From positions 95,625 to 159,624 of the forward strand of contig VWZW01007711.1 of the NCBI GenBank assembly GCA_013397115.1: 64,000 nt of DNA. Direction: 5' to 3'. Shown here piece by piece: positions 54,401 through 62,510 of this stretch. A program made the translations under genes and the position numbers. How positions within the stretch are numbered: position 1 is the stretch's first letter; each line of letters starts with the position of its first letter. The notes beneath the pieces were generated by a model. That model saw only the letters and a list, made by a program, of their open reading frames with translations. It made no database searches and was not told where the DNA came from. Source of the DNA: Edolisoma coerulescens (Eukaryota; Chordata; Aves; Passeriformes; Campephagidae).

Positions 54401-57400
54401 TGTCCCAGCAAGGTGAGGCACTGACAGCTGAAGGGGACCAGGTAAATGTCACCTCTGACTGCACCTGCATAAAAAGGCTCTCACAGGTTTTTCCTCAGGA
54501 GGAAGCTGCTGTGGGATGAGTGAGAAGATGTTTTGAAGTTTCTCCCTGCCTCTTCCTAAGGGCCCAAGTCCACTGGGATCCTCAGCCAGCTGCCAGCATC
54601 TCCTGCTTCCCCCAAAAACATTTCTGAGGGGTAGACATAAAATTTAATGACTTGTGATGGACAAAGCCATTCTTGCAGTTGCCAAATCATCTGCTTAGAG
54701 ACAAGGGGATGCTGGATGGGGAGAGGCACCTGGTTACAGCCACAGTCATGGGCAGTGGCTCATCAGCACCAGATCCTGAGGGATGATGAGAGGAGTGAGG
54801 CTGAATTTTTACTCCCTGTTTACACCAATGACCCCAAAGCTGCCTCCTTTCTCCAGGCTAGTGACACATCAGAGGTTTCCAAGACTTCTTGGGGACTGCT
54901 GCCCATGGAAGAGGAGAGCTTTTGGTGTTTCTCTGCAGTTCATGGGTGAAAATGTTTCTGTGATTGAGTTCCTCAGCCCCAGCACATGTATTACATCCTG
55001 GGAGGGATCTCTGGTTGTTTCCTGGGGCACGACAGCTCTGGTGGCCTGCACTGACACAGCTCTGGCCACGGGCTGGAGTCCCAGCTAAATTCTCCCAGGA
55101 CAGCAGCACAAAGCTCTGGGCCCACCCATCCATCTCCACACTCTGCAGGTCTGTATGGACCTGTCTTCCTTACCCCCAAGCCCAGTGGCTCGGACATGTC
55201 CTGCCGTCCATGGTACTGTCCATGCCATCAGGGTATTTGGGATTAAAAAAACAACTGGAGGTGTCTTTGGTATCACCACCACCCCTTTTGCTTGGCCCTA
55301 AAAGGCCTTGGCATGTCCCATGACTGCTGCCCATGGGGCTGGGAAGGGCCACAGCCCCGCTGCCCACTCTGCTCCCATCCACACCACTCCTGGAGGGTCG
55401 GGAGGAGCAGCAGCCTGGTATCCATGGCCTCACCACAGCTCCCCATCTCCTCCTCCTCCCTTAGCAGCAGTAACCAGACAGCCAAAGTGTTGGACACATC
55501 TCTGAGGGAGCTTTGTTGGCCTCAGCTCCTCCTGTCAGCACTCACAGGCAGCATTTCGCTGACCTTTTCCCATCTGTGCCCCATTTGTTCCCTTGCATGG
55601 CTGTAATAGGATGGGAGCATGTGAAGAAGGGTTGGACCTGTGTCAAAATCCCTCCCCTGCTCACTGGAGGTTCCATCCACAGTCTGAGCCACCCCTGGAC
55701 CTCACTCAGAGCTGCTTGGCCGGGGACAGGGCGATGTCAGGGAGTTTCCAACAACCCAGCTGGGCTGAAACCCCTCTTGGCTCCTCCATCTTGCTGCCAC
55801 CAGTGACACCGAGCTCTGGGTTTGCGGCACAGGGACCTTCCCTGTGCTGTGCCCGTGCCCAGAGCTGGGCAGGACCCCCCTGCAGAGCTCCAGGGCTGCA
55901 CTTGGGCTCTGCTCTCTCTGGACAATGTGACCTGATGGCCCTGACCCCTCAGTAAAACACAGCCCACAAACCCTCAGCAGCTCCATCCCTTTGCCTTTAT
56001 CGCCGGCGCTGTCACCGCTGCGCGCTCCCGGCATTGTCTGGCTGCACCGTGGAGCAGCAGGATTATTCCAGCCACCCCCAAACCCATTTCCAAGGTGATC
56101 AGACCCTGTTCTCATCACATTTCTATTCCCTGGGCACACCCAGACGCTTCCTCCCCACCACAGGAATAAACATTTTTCTCGTTTCTGTCCCGCAGCAGAA
56201 AGGATCTGTTTTGACGTTGCTGCCGAAACATTCCCTGCCCAGCAGGAAAACACCCAGGAAAGGTGTCCCAGCAGCACAGCGCACTGTCTGTCAGCACCCT
56301 CGGGGCCCTGCCACATCAACTGTCCCCCTGAAGGTCTCGAATTCAGCAGAGATGGGTTTGGCTGGGGATAAGGAGGCCCAGGGGAGCCCCGGTCCAGCCT
56401 GGCCTGGGGGTGCAGGACACCAGCACAGGGGACCAGGCTGGTGCTGTGCCCCACCTTTGCTTCCCTTGCCCTGTTTTGGGGTGTGCTGAACCCTGCAAGT
56501 GGGGCTCATCCCCCAAGGCCTGCTCTGCTCCTGCCTAAAGATCAGAGGGTCAGGAAGACAATTGGAAAATGATGTTTTTTTAAGAGCAGAGATCACACCA
56601 TGCCAGAGCCCACTGCATAAACCTCATCTCCACAGAGAAGATACTGAAAGCCTTCAGTGGGACCAAAGGAGACCTTGATTTGTGTGCTCTGGGAGCATTG
56701 TCTGTGCCTGAGCAGCCAGGGAGCCCTGGCCCAGATATTTCTGCCCTCCTGCTCCCTCAGCCTTCAAGAAAACTCTAAAACCCCACAGCATTTGCAACCT
56801 CAACCCTACACGGGGCACCTCCTCACGTCCCTCCAGCCCAGCAGAGACTCTCTGGCACTTTGGCGTTGCCAGAATCTACAGAAAATACACAAAACCTGCA
56901 TCTGTGGATGAAATTCCACGGAGAGTGTGTTCGACTCCCTCCTTTCCCAGGGATGCTGCTTGCCATGCCCCTGGTGTGTGTGTCCTACATCCTCTGTATT
57001 GTTCCTTTGGGGTGAACTCGGAGGGGTTTGGGAGAAGAGAGTGGGGCAGACACCTGTCTGCAGCCTTTGCTCCTGACACCAGGGACAGAAGACATTTTGC
57101 TCACGGGGGCATTTTTGCTTCGCAGGGGAAAACGAGACCTTTTTGTCAGGAAGGTTTCGGTTCCTCGCTCTGAGAGTTGAAACCCTCCTTGATTTGGGCG
57201 TTAAATCCTGATTTACATCAGAGCCTGAGGCGGGTCAGGAGCTGGTGGGATGCTGAGAGCTGAGGTCACGGCCAGGTGTCCCTGCCCCTCGCCGCTCCTG
57301 CCTTCAGACGCAGCCCTGGCATCCTGACCTGTTCCAGCGCCCGCCACGCGCCCCGTGCCCGCACAGCAGTGCCCAGATGGGGGAGGAAAGAGGTGGGAGG

Positions 57401-58859
57401 AATCAAAGTGCTGCTGTCTGTGTTTCAGGACGCTCCCCTGCCCTGGGCTGAGGGCCTGAAGTTCGGCAGCCACGCTCAGGGCGAGGAAATAATTTAATTC
57501 TCCAGGAAAACCTGCTGTGATTTAGCCATTTCATGAACCTGCGGAGCTTTGAAACGCTTCCTGAGCGGGGACTTCTCATTGTGTTCCCAGTCTTTCTCCT
57601 CTGGAACAGCACATTTCCATTCCCAAAGTCCACAGTCATAAATGGATTATTAAAAAAAAATTCATCTTTTTTCCCTTCTGAATTCTAAATATCCCCAGAC
57701 ATGGCAGTCCATTCCCAAATTCACTCCCACCTACTTCTTGCCATCTCCATGTTGGCGCTGAAAGGATCTAATTCAGTAATAAAAAAAGGAGACTTTTCTG
57801 GAAAGGCGAGAATAACCCAAGAATCTCAGTAGCACCAAATTCCACCATCTCCCTCTTTTCCCTACGGATCATCAGGCTCACAGCCCCTACCTGGCACACA
57901 CAGAAACTTAACAAGAGATATTCCAACAAGAAATCCTACATAAAGGCAGAAATAAACTGAAATATTCTGTTATGCAACTCGCTGTCTGCTGGATTTAAAT
58001 GACCTGGAATATTTAATTCTGTATTTCTTGTTCTAAAGGGCTTCCAATTGCATTTTGTTACTGTATATATTTGTATAGTGTTAGATTTATTTAAAATAAG
58101 TCACTCAGGTTACTTATCAGTCTCATTATAAGATACAACCAATTCTTTTAAAAATTATTTTTCTCACTGGTGCAAGGAAATTAATGACATTTCCATAATT
58201 AAAACAAACAAAATCCACCTTTGAGCAATTTTACTAACGAATGTTTTCTCAGGTGCCATTTGCGTTATTTGCCGGACTAAATTCACAAGACAGAATACAA
58301 CAAAAGAAGGGAAAGAAGTCCAAAAAATGCAGCAACCAAACAGAAAATAGAATTAAATTTTTTCTTTAAGGATCAATCGCAGTTTCATGGAAAGGAAGAA
58401 AATCCCTGTGGCAGAGTCATGCGAGAGACAAAATTCCCATTGCACAAGGAAATAAAACCGCATCCTTTCACATCCGAACCAAGAGCCCATCGCTACAGTG
58501 CCGAAAATGGAGAAATTAAGAGTGGTGGGGAAGACTCCATTTGTGCAAAGGGAAACCCAGGCATGGCCCTTTCAAAATAACCCCCAAACTTTTCATTGAT
58601 TTCATTAATTACAGGTCAAATCGGAAGAAATTTACGCTTCGACTCCACCATGCAGCCGTGGGCAGCTCCGCAGGGCGAGGGGTGAAAAGGAAGGAACACA
58701 CAGCTCCCATGGCTAATAATTAATGAATTCATTAATCAATCATAGGGAGAGGAAGGGCGAGGGGAGGAAGGAATCTTACCACCAAATTGGGTAACCGGCT
58801 AAGACCTTTGTGCCATTGAAGAGAAAAGACAGAATTAGTCCAAGCAGGTGGTAATCCAT
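17973..58859 (-). CDS. WNT3: WNT3, complete coding sequence in four exons
   Basis: Secreted, lipid-modified ligand of the canonical Wnt/beta-catenin pathway. It binds Frizzled and LRP5/6; WNT3 is needed for primitive streak, limb ridge and neural development in vertebrates. Exons 58859-58780, 27507-27266, 20094-19829 and 18452-17973 sum to 1068 bp, that is 355 residues plus TAA, the usual WNT3 length. Visible features are a hydrophobic signal peptide (residues 1 to about 21), Asn-Cys-Thr at N90, the CHGLSGSC motif with the palmitoleate-accepting Ser at 212, Asn-Val-Thr at N301, and a Cys-rich C-terminus ending YDVHTCK. It is WNT3 rather than WNT3A because of ICGCDSHHKGPPGDGW, TILDHMHLKC and RAKYALFKPPTERD. 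No frameshift or missing cysteine was seen. The gene is convergent with NSF. Confidence 0.98.
18622..19063 (+). mobile_element. CR1 3' end in WNT3 intron 3
   Basis: gctgttagagagtgtccaaa to gcagcgctgccagggatgcc region and GGTTCTATGATTCCA. Antisense to WNT3. Confidence 0.92.
19160..19222. repeat. Degenerate 5/10-bp repeat rich in TAATCC and CAATC
   Basis: The stretch reads ctaatccaacccaatccagt followed by ccaatctattctaatccaat and so on: repeated (C/T)AATCC and AATCT units. Simple repeat in WNT3 intron 3. Confidence 0.65.
19566..19618 (+). mobile_element. CR1 3' tail in WNT3 intron 3
   Basis: tggatcaagatggactttaa then ccctccaacccaaaccattc and ATGATTCTG; about 50 bp only. Confidence 0.8.
19829..20094 (-). 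CDS. WNT3: WNT3 coding exon 3
   Basis: 266 bp. It starts CC ACA CGA GAA after TCTCCACAG and completes Ala108. It encodes TRESAFVHAIASAGVAFAVT, ICGCDSHHKGPPGDGWKWGG, and VSREFADARENRPDARSAMN to NEAGRT (residues 109-196). The donor is CGGACG|GTGAGT. The SHHKGPPGDGW loop assigns the gene to WNT3; WNT3A differs here. It is CpG-rich at third codon positions. Confidence 0.98.
21640..21682. repeat. Short tandem repeat (CCCCCCGTGC unit) with one-base gap
   Basis: Four or so copies of tgccccccg beginning after gtgtctcccg. The N at 21681 falls directly at the end of the array. Confidence 0.85.
21830..22750. promoter_or_regulatory. CpG-rich island in WNT3 intron 2; candidate enhancer or alternative promoter
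   Basis: CpG dinucleotides are dense here compared with the flanks (for example gagaagcggcggcggctccc and cggcagcgatttgaaacgac). The left half contains a perfect octamer ATGCAAAT (22269-22276), CATTGTT (21852-21858), a symmetric GCGGAATGTTTCCGC (21891-21905) and a CT-rich tract (22176-22215). On the minus strand TATAAA lies at 22231-22226, downstream of the GC-rich half in the WNT3 direction. No CR1 interrupts it. A regulatory role is inference from composition. Confidence 0.45.
23066..23450 (-). mobile_element. CR1 3' end in WNT3 intron 2
   Basis: Minus strand from about GGACAGGCTGGGAGAACTGG to CCAACCCAAACTGTTCTGTAG and TTCTATGATTCTAG. Sense with respect to WNT3. Confidence 0.9.
24312..24616 (+). 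mobile_element. CR1 3' end in WNT3 intron 2
   Basis: gctccaagacagctggagag to catggcagggggtggcactg and CAACCCAAACTGTTCTGTGACTC. Confidence 0.9.
24641..24700 (+). mobile_element. CR1 3' tail directly after another CR1
   Basis: gttggacaagatgatcttta to CCTCAAACCATTCCATGATCC, from a subfamily different from the copy 25 bp upstream. Confidence 0.8.
26286..26530 (+). mobile_element. CR1 3' end in WNT3 intron 2
   Basis: gctgggccaggggaggtttg to ccttcaaactcagggaattt and TGATTCTATGA. Confidence 0.92.
27266..27507 (-). CDS. WNT3: WNT3 coding exon 2
   Basis: 242 bp. It starts after CCCTGCAG with the last base of the Trp27 codon, followed by 80 codons and one base of Ala108. It reads SLALGQQYSSLGSQPILCGS, then IPGLVPKQLRFCRNYIEIMP and the rest of the N-terminal alpha-helical domain, including QFRGRRWNCTTIDD with the N-glycosylation site N90. 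The donor is GACAAAG|GTAACC. The exon is intact and strongly conserved. Confidence 0.98.
27575..27687 (+). mobile_element. CR1 fragment, 3' truncated, beside WNT3 exon 2
   Basis: ttcttcccccagagggggct to gccagggatgcccagg, without the terminal block. It starts only 68 bp upstream (WNT3 sense) of the exon 2 acceptor. Confidence 0.85.
28591..28692 (+). mobile_element. CR1 3' tail
   Basis: cggtgggattgttggggtgt to ttccaactcaggaggttctc and CTGTGATTCTG. Confidence 0.85.
31834..32007 (-). mobile_element. CR1 3' tail
   Basis: On the minus strand GGCAGCTGTGGCTGCCCCTG to CCTGCCCGTGGCAGGGCTGG and CAACCCAAACCATCCTGGGATTCTG. Confidence 0.9.
34893..34957. repeat. GGATGGAGGG simple-repeat array, left of the GFM1-like exon
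   Basis: About 65 bp of (GGAT)/(GGAG) units: gatggagggagggagggagg then gatggatggatggagagagg. Same unit as the right-hand array. Confidence 0.9.
34996..35140 (-). pseudogene. GFM1-like exon (mitochondrial elongation factor G) inside WNT3 intron 1
   Basis: 145 bp: 48 codons plus one base, open throughout. It reads GFRDACEKGLVSGHRISGVR, then FVLEDGAHHMVDSNEISF and IRAGEGALKQ. This is the conserved domain IV segment of mitochondrial EF-G1, whose mammalian form (from memory) has [20 protein letters not shown] in the middle. It is bounded by CATTGCCAG before and CAAG|GTACAGG after, so it keeps genuine acceptor and donor and is not a processed copy. No other GFM1 exon was found on either side. It sits between GGATGGAGGG arrays (34893-34957 and 35175-35345), and an N is at 35174. 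It is either a duplicated genomic fragment (dead or used as a cryptic exon) or a misassembly. Family identity is very likely; its status is unknown. Confidence 0.85.
35174..35350. repeat. GGATGGAGGG simple-repeat array with one-base gap at its left edge
   Basis: About 175 bp of ggatggagggatggagggag units, with a higher-order repeat containing ggttagagggagggatgg. The N is at 35174, between unique sequence and the array. Confidence 0.9.
37395..37592 (+). mobile_element. Probable CR1 3' end, divergent subfamily
   Basis: tggaaatttaggttgggcac, then ggttggacacagcccctgct and ggttggactgcagaccctga to CACTGCTATGACCTGG. It resembles CR1 in order of blocks, but identity is weaker than in other copies. 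Confidence 0.55.
38991..39145 (-). mobile_element. CR1 3' tail, divergent
   Basis: Plus-strand view: cacagaagcacagcatggtt, tggcttggaaggcaccttgg, and cagcctggccttgagcactc. Confidence 0.8.
39695..39785. repeat. Three tandem copies of a ~33-bp unit (GATGTCACCTCTCTGAGAGCA)
   Basis: Copies of atgtcacctccctgagagca with a variable gggaca spacer, beginning near 39695, 39724 and 39752. WNT3 intron 1. Confidence 0.75.
40594..40631. repeat. Three copies of ATCAATATT
   Basis: Copies at 40594-40602, 40603-40611 and 40623-40631. The first two are directly adjacent. ATCAATA is the core bound by ONECUT/HNF6-type factors, so this could be a small binding-site cluster or chance simple sequence. Confidence 0.75.
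41371..41635 (-). mobile_element. CR1 3' end
   Basis: Minus strand GGGAAGGAATCATTCCCTGT to GGCAGGGGGTGGGATGGGAT and CAACCCAAACCATCCTGGGATCC. Confidence 0.92.
42423..42557 (-). mobile_element. CR1 3' tail, head-to-head with the next copy
   Basis: Plus-strand view: gatcatggaaccacagactg, ggcttggaaagggcggtcaa, to cagcccagccttggacacctcc, where it abuts a plus-oriented CR1. Confidence 0.85.
42558..42982 (+). mobile_element. CR1, end of ORF2 plus 3' tail, internally deleted
   Basis: Starts catgagcctcatgaacctca, agaaaagcaaatgcaaggcc (the CR1 reverse-transcriptase C-terminal region, normally FNKAKCRVLHLG), passes gagaccacaggtgggttccc and gaggccaccacggtggtcag, and ends cctcaatgattgttctgtga. Frame is broken. 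Confidence 0.8.
43800..44215. repeat. CCCTCACAGCAC/CCCTCACATCAC minisatellite containing a 195-bp N gap
   Basis: Units of about 11-12 bp (ccctcacagcac, ccctcacatcac, ccctcccagcac, ccctcagaccac) from about 43820 to 44210, with N from 43929 to 44123. True length in the genome is uncertain. Confidence 0.9.
43929..44123. other. Assembly gap (195 N)
   Basis: Run of N within a tandem repeat. Confidence 1.
44220..44730. promoter_or_regulatory. Candidate intronic regulatory element in WNT3 intron 1
   Basis: A CR1-free block with both CpG-rich DNA (44330-44520) and AT-rich palindromic DNA. It contains a 16-bp perfect palindrome TGTTGCTGCAGCAACA (44229-44244), close to the X-box form GTTGC-N4-GCAAC bound by RFX factors. 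It also contains a 39-bp inverted repeat (44598-44636) around an octamer-like ATTTGCAT, and CGCAATAAACGC (44656-44667), similar to CDX/posterior HOX sites. The regulatory role is inferred from motifs only. Confidence 0.4.
44598..44636. repeat. Inverted repeat with 11-bp perfect arms around an octamer-like core
   Basis: Left arm GAATTTACATA (44598-44608), right arm TATGTAAATTC (44626-44636). The 17-bp centre includes ATGCATAT and ATTTGCA, and is itself nearly symmetric. Confidence 0.9.
44751..44855. repeat. Three tandem copies of a 35-bp unit
   Basis: Units at 44751-44785, 44786-44820 and 44821-44855, each beginning ggtcctg(g/a)cagggctg and ending ctctgtgtgtgc(c/a)cc(a/g). The first two are identical; the third has a few changes. 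Confidence 0.92.
47392..47500 (-). mobile_element. CR1 3' tail
   Basis: Plus-strand view: aatcatggaatggtttgggt, tgaagggacctttaagatca, ccaaccccctaccagtggca. Confidence 0.85.
57480..58779. promoter_or_regulatory. AT-rich, CR1-free block at the 5' end of WNT3 intron 1
   Basis: About 1.3 kb of low-GC, single-copy-looking DNA directly after the first splice donor, with many TAAT and ATTA cores. It contrasts with the GC-rich rest of the intron. Absence of repeats next to a developmental gene's first exon often marks conserved regulatory DNA; that is inference. Confidence 0.35.
58719..58736. promoter_or_regulatory. 18-bp perfect palindrome with paired TAAT cores
   Basis: ATTAATGAATTCATTAAT is identical to its reverse complement. 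It carries homeodomain-type ATTAAT/TAATGA half-sites and lies 44 bp into WNT3 intron 1 from the exon 1 donor. Confidence 0.6.
58780..58859 (-). CDS. WNT3: WNT3 coding exon 1 (start codon, signal peptide)
   Basis: 80 bp: 26 codons plus two bases of Trp27. The ATG is at 58859-58857. The peptide is MDYHLLGLILSFLFNGTKVL then AGYPIWW, a short hydrophobic signal peptide followed by the YPIWW that starts mature WNT3/3A proteins. The donor is TTTGGTG|GTAAGATTC. Exon 2 begins with G to complete TGG. An NGT triplet lies inside the signal peptide and is probably not glycosylated. The exon is AT-rich, unlike the very GC-rich exons 2-4. It falls below the size of a typical open-frame scan and was found from the conserved YPIWW and the splice phase. 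Confidence 0.95.
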
Positions 58860-59340
58860 TAGTCCAGGCTGGTGCAAGGGGGAAATCGCCGCGAAGTTTT
58901 CAGAAAAACATGAAGTGCCAAAATGAAGAATCCCCCTCCTCCCAGGAAAAAAAAAAAAGGAAAAAATAAAAGGGGGGGGGGGGCAAAAAGAGTGAAGCCA
59001 AGTCCCTCGTGGCTCGGATGACTTTCTGGCTTGTCAGAAACACACCTCTCCAAGCCTTTCCCCCGTAGATCATCCAAAAGCGTCTATTAAAAAGTGCAGG
59101 GCTCGGGGATGTCAGCAGGCGGCCAATCAGACCGCATGGCCCAAGGTGAGGGATGAGGCTCAGCCCAGGGCTGTCAATCACCCTCTCCTCCCCCTCCACC
59201 CCACAACTTTGTTCCGAGCCCTCGCTGCCACGGACAAACCCTCTGTGCACCACACTCCACTGGGGCACTGGGATTTGGGGGAGGAGGATTTTTAATTCTA
59301 AATTTTTTTTTCATTTTTTTTTTTCCCCCCAATTTCACTT
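58860..59340 (-). promoter_or_regulatory. WNT3: WNT3 5' UTR and proximal promoter region (inferred)
   Basis: Sequence directly upstream of the WNT3 ATG. It has no CpG island. The plus strand carries an A12-GG-A6-TAAAA-G12 homopurine tract (58947-58983), about 90-125 bp before the start codon. On the minus strand there is an AT-rich TTTTTAATAG (59095-59086) that could act as a weak TATA-like element. The start site cannot be fixed from sequence. Confidence 0.35.
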
Positions 59341-60153
59341 GGAGCCCAGGATGTGCTGCCCCTGAATGCCAGGACTCGGCAAGGTAAGGATGAAGGGTGG
59401 CTGTGCTGAGGGGTGGCTGTGATCGAGCTTAATCTCACAGTGGGAGTGAGGCAGAACTTGTTCTTCAGATGGAGAGGGATGGGGGCACCGAGGGGCAGAA
59501 ACCCCTCTGGATGTGGGGGCAAAACCGGTGATAAAGTTGAAACGAAACCTGCAGTGCCCAGGTTTCCAGAGTGTGGGGGTGATGGACGGAGGGGGGAGCA
59601 GAGGCAGCCTGGGTTTCTATTGAGAAAAAAATGCCATGTCATGGAGAGGGGAGCAGGCAGAAGGGGACGTGTCCCACGGATGGATTGCTTGTGAAGTGCA
59701 GCTCTGGATGCAGGAAGATGAAAGTATCAAAACCCGACAGATGTAACAAAAACCCCCACAATCACTTTCATGATTTGCAGATAGACCCAACAAAGATTTT
59801 CCTTAAAAATCCTGGTTATTGGGTAGAGAGCCTGTTTTAACTGGAGCTGTTGTGCAGTTGGAGGGGATGACTCGACAGAATGGGACAAAGAAATGGGAGA
59901 AGCCAAACAAGTTGCTTCTGCTCCTAAAGCATCTCAGCAATCACAGCTCTGTTGCAGCCCTGGGGCTGCCTGGGGTGGAACCACCTCGAGATCAGGTGCT
60001 TTAGGAGCAGCCACCAGATCAGTTTATTTCAGAGCCATGGCAGTAATGGAGATTCCAGGTCCTGTCTTGGGCAGCTCATGGTTTCAAAAGCTCTAGACCT
60101 TCTCCTGATCTTAAGGCTCTGGGCACAAACAAATTCCTTGATTGTTGGATTAC

Positions 60154-60336
60154 ACACTGGCACAGGGTGTCCAGAGCAGCTGTGGGTGCACCTGGATCCC
60201 TGGAAGTGTCCAAGGCCAGATTGGACGGGGCTTGGAGCACCCTGGGATGGTGGAAGGTGTCCCTGCTCATGGCAGTGGGTGGAATGAGATGATCTTTAAG
60301 CTCCCTTCCAACCCAGACCATTCCATGATCCTGTGA
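60154..60336 (+). mobile_element. CR1 3' end upstream of WNT3
   Basis: cactggcacagggtgtccag, then ggaagtgtccaaggccagat, then ccttccaacccagaccattc and CATGATCCTGTGA. Confidence 0.9.
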
Positions 60337-61385
60337 TGCACCTGCCTCTTGCTTCTGCCGTTCTTGATTCCCAGTTCTCACTGATTTTGGTGTGTTTGGA
60401 TGCTGAGCTGGGGCAGGGCTGCTCTCAGGAGTGGTGGCTGTGTCCTGGCCATCCATACCCAAGGGAGGACACTCAGCAGCTGCTCACACTCCCCCTTTCC
60501 ACCACTCCCTGCCTCTGCTGCAAGGACTGTGAGACCAAATTTCTCCAGGCTTACTCCGATGGGTTTTCCAGCTGACTGTGACCCACCATAGATATTAAAT
60601 ATTCTTGTTCTCTTGTGGGATTTCAAATCCCAAAGGGGATGTTGGGTGCAGTCTGTCCTGGTGAATCTTCCTGGAACCCAGATGGGTTTTATTGAATTCC
60701 ATTGCCTGGGTCGAAGAAAGCAGCGATTGTCCAATGACATTTGGGGACACATGGATTTAATCTGCTCCAGTAAATTAAACACTATCAAGAAAACTTCCCC
60801 TGATCTCAAAATTTACTGCCCATGTTTTTAATCATGAAGATGGACCCTGGTGTGGAGCTGGCCCAGCCAACTTACCCAGTCCTGAAGAGATTTTAGTCCC
60901 AGTTTGAGGTTAGTGTGGGACAGGAACTATTCTTAATAAACCCTTAGGATATGACCCACCTGTTCTGGAGCTTGAGGGAGTTGATCAGGATGGATGAAGG
61001 TGCCCCTGTCTGTGTCATTGCAGGGCCAGGGGATGGTCCCAGGCACTCTTCCCTATTGCCCAAAGACAGCCCTGGGCTGTGTGAAAGGCACTGAGGTGCC
61101 CGTGAGCTGCTCTGGCCAAAGCAGAACTGGAAGCGCTGCCCAGGTTTGTATCGGTGGCTGTTTGGAAGCTGCACAAACAGGATAAGGATTAAAAATACTG
61201 AGGGAGAGAATTTCTGTCATCAAAGTGCCACTGCCAGAGAGGCAGCAAATGGAGAGCCTGGAGCGAGATGTCTGCAGGTGGCTGAGCCCAGGGGAGGGGA
61301 CAAAAACCTCAGACTCTCTGGAAATCCAGTTGGGGAGAGCTTTGAAATCTGAATTGAGCTGTTGGTTGGAGACCATCATCAAGGT

Positions 61386-61456
61386 CTTGGTGGACCTGGC
61401 AGTGCTGGATTAATGGTTGATGATCTTGAGGGTTTTTCCAACCTTAATGATTCTGT
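61386..61456 (+). mobile_element. CR1 3' tail, divergent
   Basis: ttggtggacctggcagtgct, ggttgatgatcttgagggtt, tttccaaccttaatgattctgtgg ending. Confidence 0.75.
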
Positions 61457-62229
61457 GGTGGCCGAGACATCCCTGTCCATCAGACACTGGGGAACACGGA
61501 ATGCTCTTTATCCATTTCTTGGTGCTGGGATTTATAAACCAAGCCAATAACGAGCTACAAAGTGCTTCCTCTGCAGGAACCAGGAGGGAAAGTGACCCCA
61601 GACCCAAACTCAGAGGCTTTATTTGCTGTTGTGGTGGGGCAGGGATCTCAGTGTGCCGCGGGAAGGGCTGAGAGACAAAGCTCCCACCCTGCCCCTGTGC
61701 CCACCCAGCACCAAAGGGATGTGGCCACGGGCAGGTTCTCAAAGATGCACAGGGAAGGGTTGATCCCAAGCACACTGAATTCATGGGAATGCTCTCTGTG
61801 GCTCTGACAGGTGTCTGAGGAAGTTTCTGGAGTTGCTCATCCCCCCACTCCTTTAACTTCTCCCCTCCACTGCTCTCTCTGCTCTGAACATCTGTTCGTC
61901 CCAGCATCATGAGGAATTTTTGTTGTCCCACCTTTTGTGAGGAGACTGCGTTTGGAGAGCGTCTGGGATTGCTTTGGATTGGAGATCCTGGGGGCAGAAG
62001 CTCCTTCCTGTCCCTAACGTAACTACAAGAGACTCCTGGCTCCGAGTTTCTCCCAGGGAAATGAACAGAAAAATGAGCAGAAAGACAATGGCAGTTCTCA
62101 GCTGTGTCTTTGGCTGTATCAGCCTCGATTCCCAAAGCCTTGGGATGGCAGGCACGGCTCCCCGGGGAGGAGGACCTGTCTCCCAGGGATGAAGACTCCA
62201 TTGTCTGTGAAGGGAACAGACTCACTTTG

Positions 62230-62510
62230 AGTCTCCTCTGCTGTGAAACGAAAAATCTGATGCGTACATGCTAAAATTATCCTGGGCATATTTCATGCTA
62301 GCCTGAACAAATATTTATAAGTTCTACAGCAAACATTAATTTTAAATGTAATTTCTAAGAGCAAATGACAGTTACCCAAAAGAGTACAATTTCAAAATTT
62401 CACTCATAGATACCTCCTTGTGCTGCTGAGTGACAGTTTTATTAACTGAGGGTCTTTTCAATCACATCACTCTGTCTAGTTTGGCAATATTGACTCTCAT
62501 AGCCCAGTTT
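62230..62510. promoter_or_regulatory. AT-rich conserved-looking block upstream of WNT3
   Basis: About 280 bp of single-copy AT-rich DNA between GC-rich flanks, with caaatatttataagttctac, cattaattttaaatgtaatt and TGACAGTTTTATTAACTGAG-type stretches. No coding potential. A possible enhancer, judged only from composition and lack of repeats. Confidence 0.3.

Larger units (their letters stand above)
27508..58779 (-). other. WNT3: WNT3 intron 1
   Basis: 31.3 kb between the signal-peptide exon and exon 2. It contains eleven CR1 fragments, an exon-like GFM1 fragment (34996-35140), two GGATGGAGGG arrays, an array of CCCTCACAGCAC units broken by a 195-bp gap, a 35-bp tandem triplication (44751-44855) and candidate regulatory segments at 40594-40631, 44220-44730, 46075-46175 and 57480-58780. 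The remaining stretches show no recognised gene. Open frames of up to 315 codons are unspliced, repeat-overlapping and low in conservation cues. Confidence 0.92.

Noticed and set aside
61410..62225. 271-codon open frame on the minus strand
   Set aside because: Ends in antisense CR1; no homology recognised; expected by chance in GC-rich DNA of this length.
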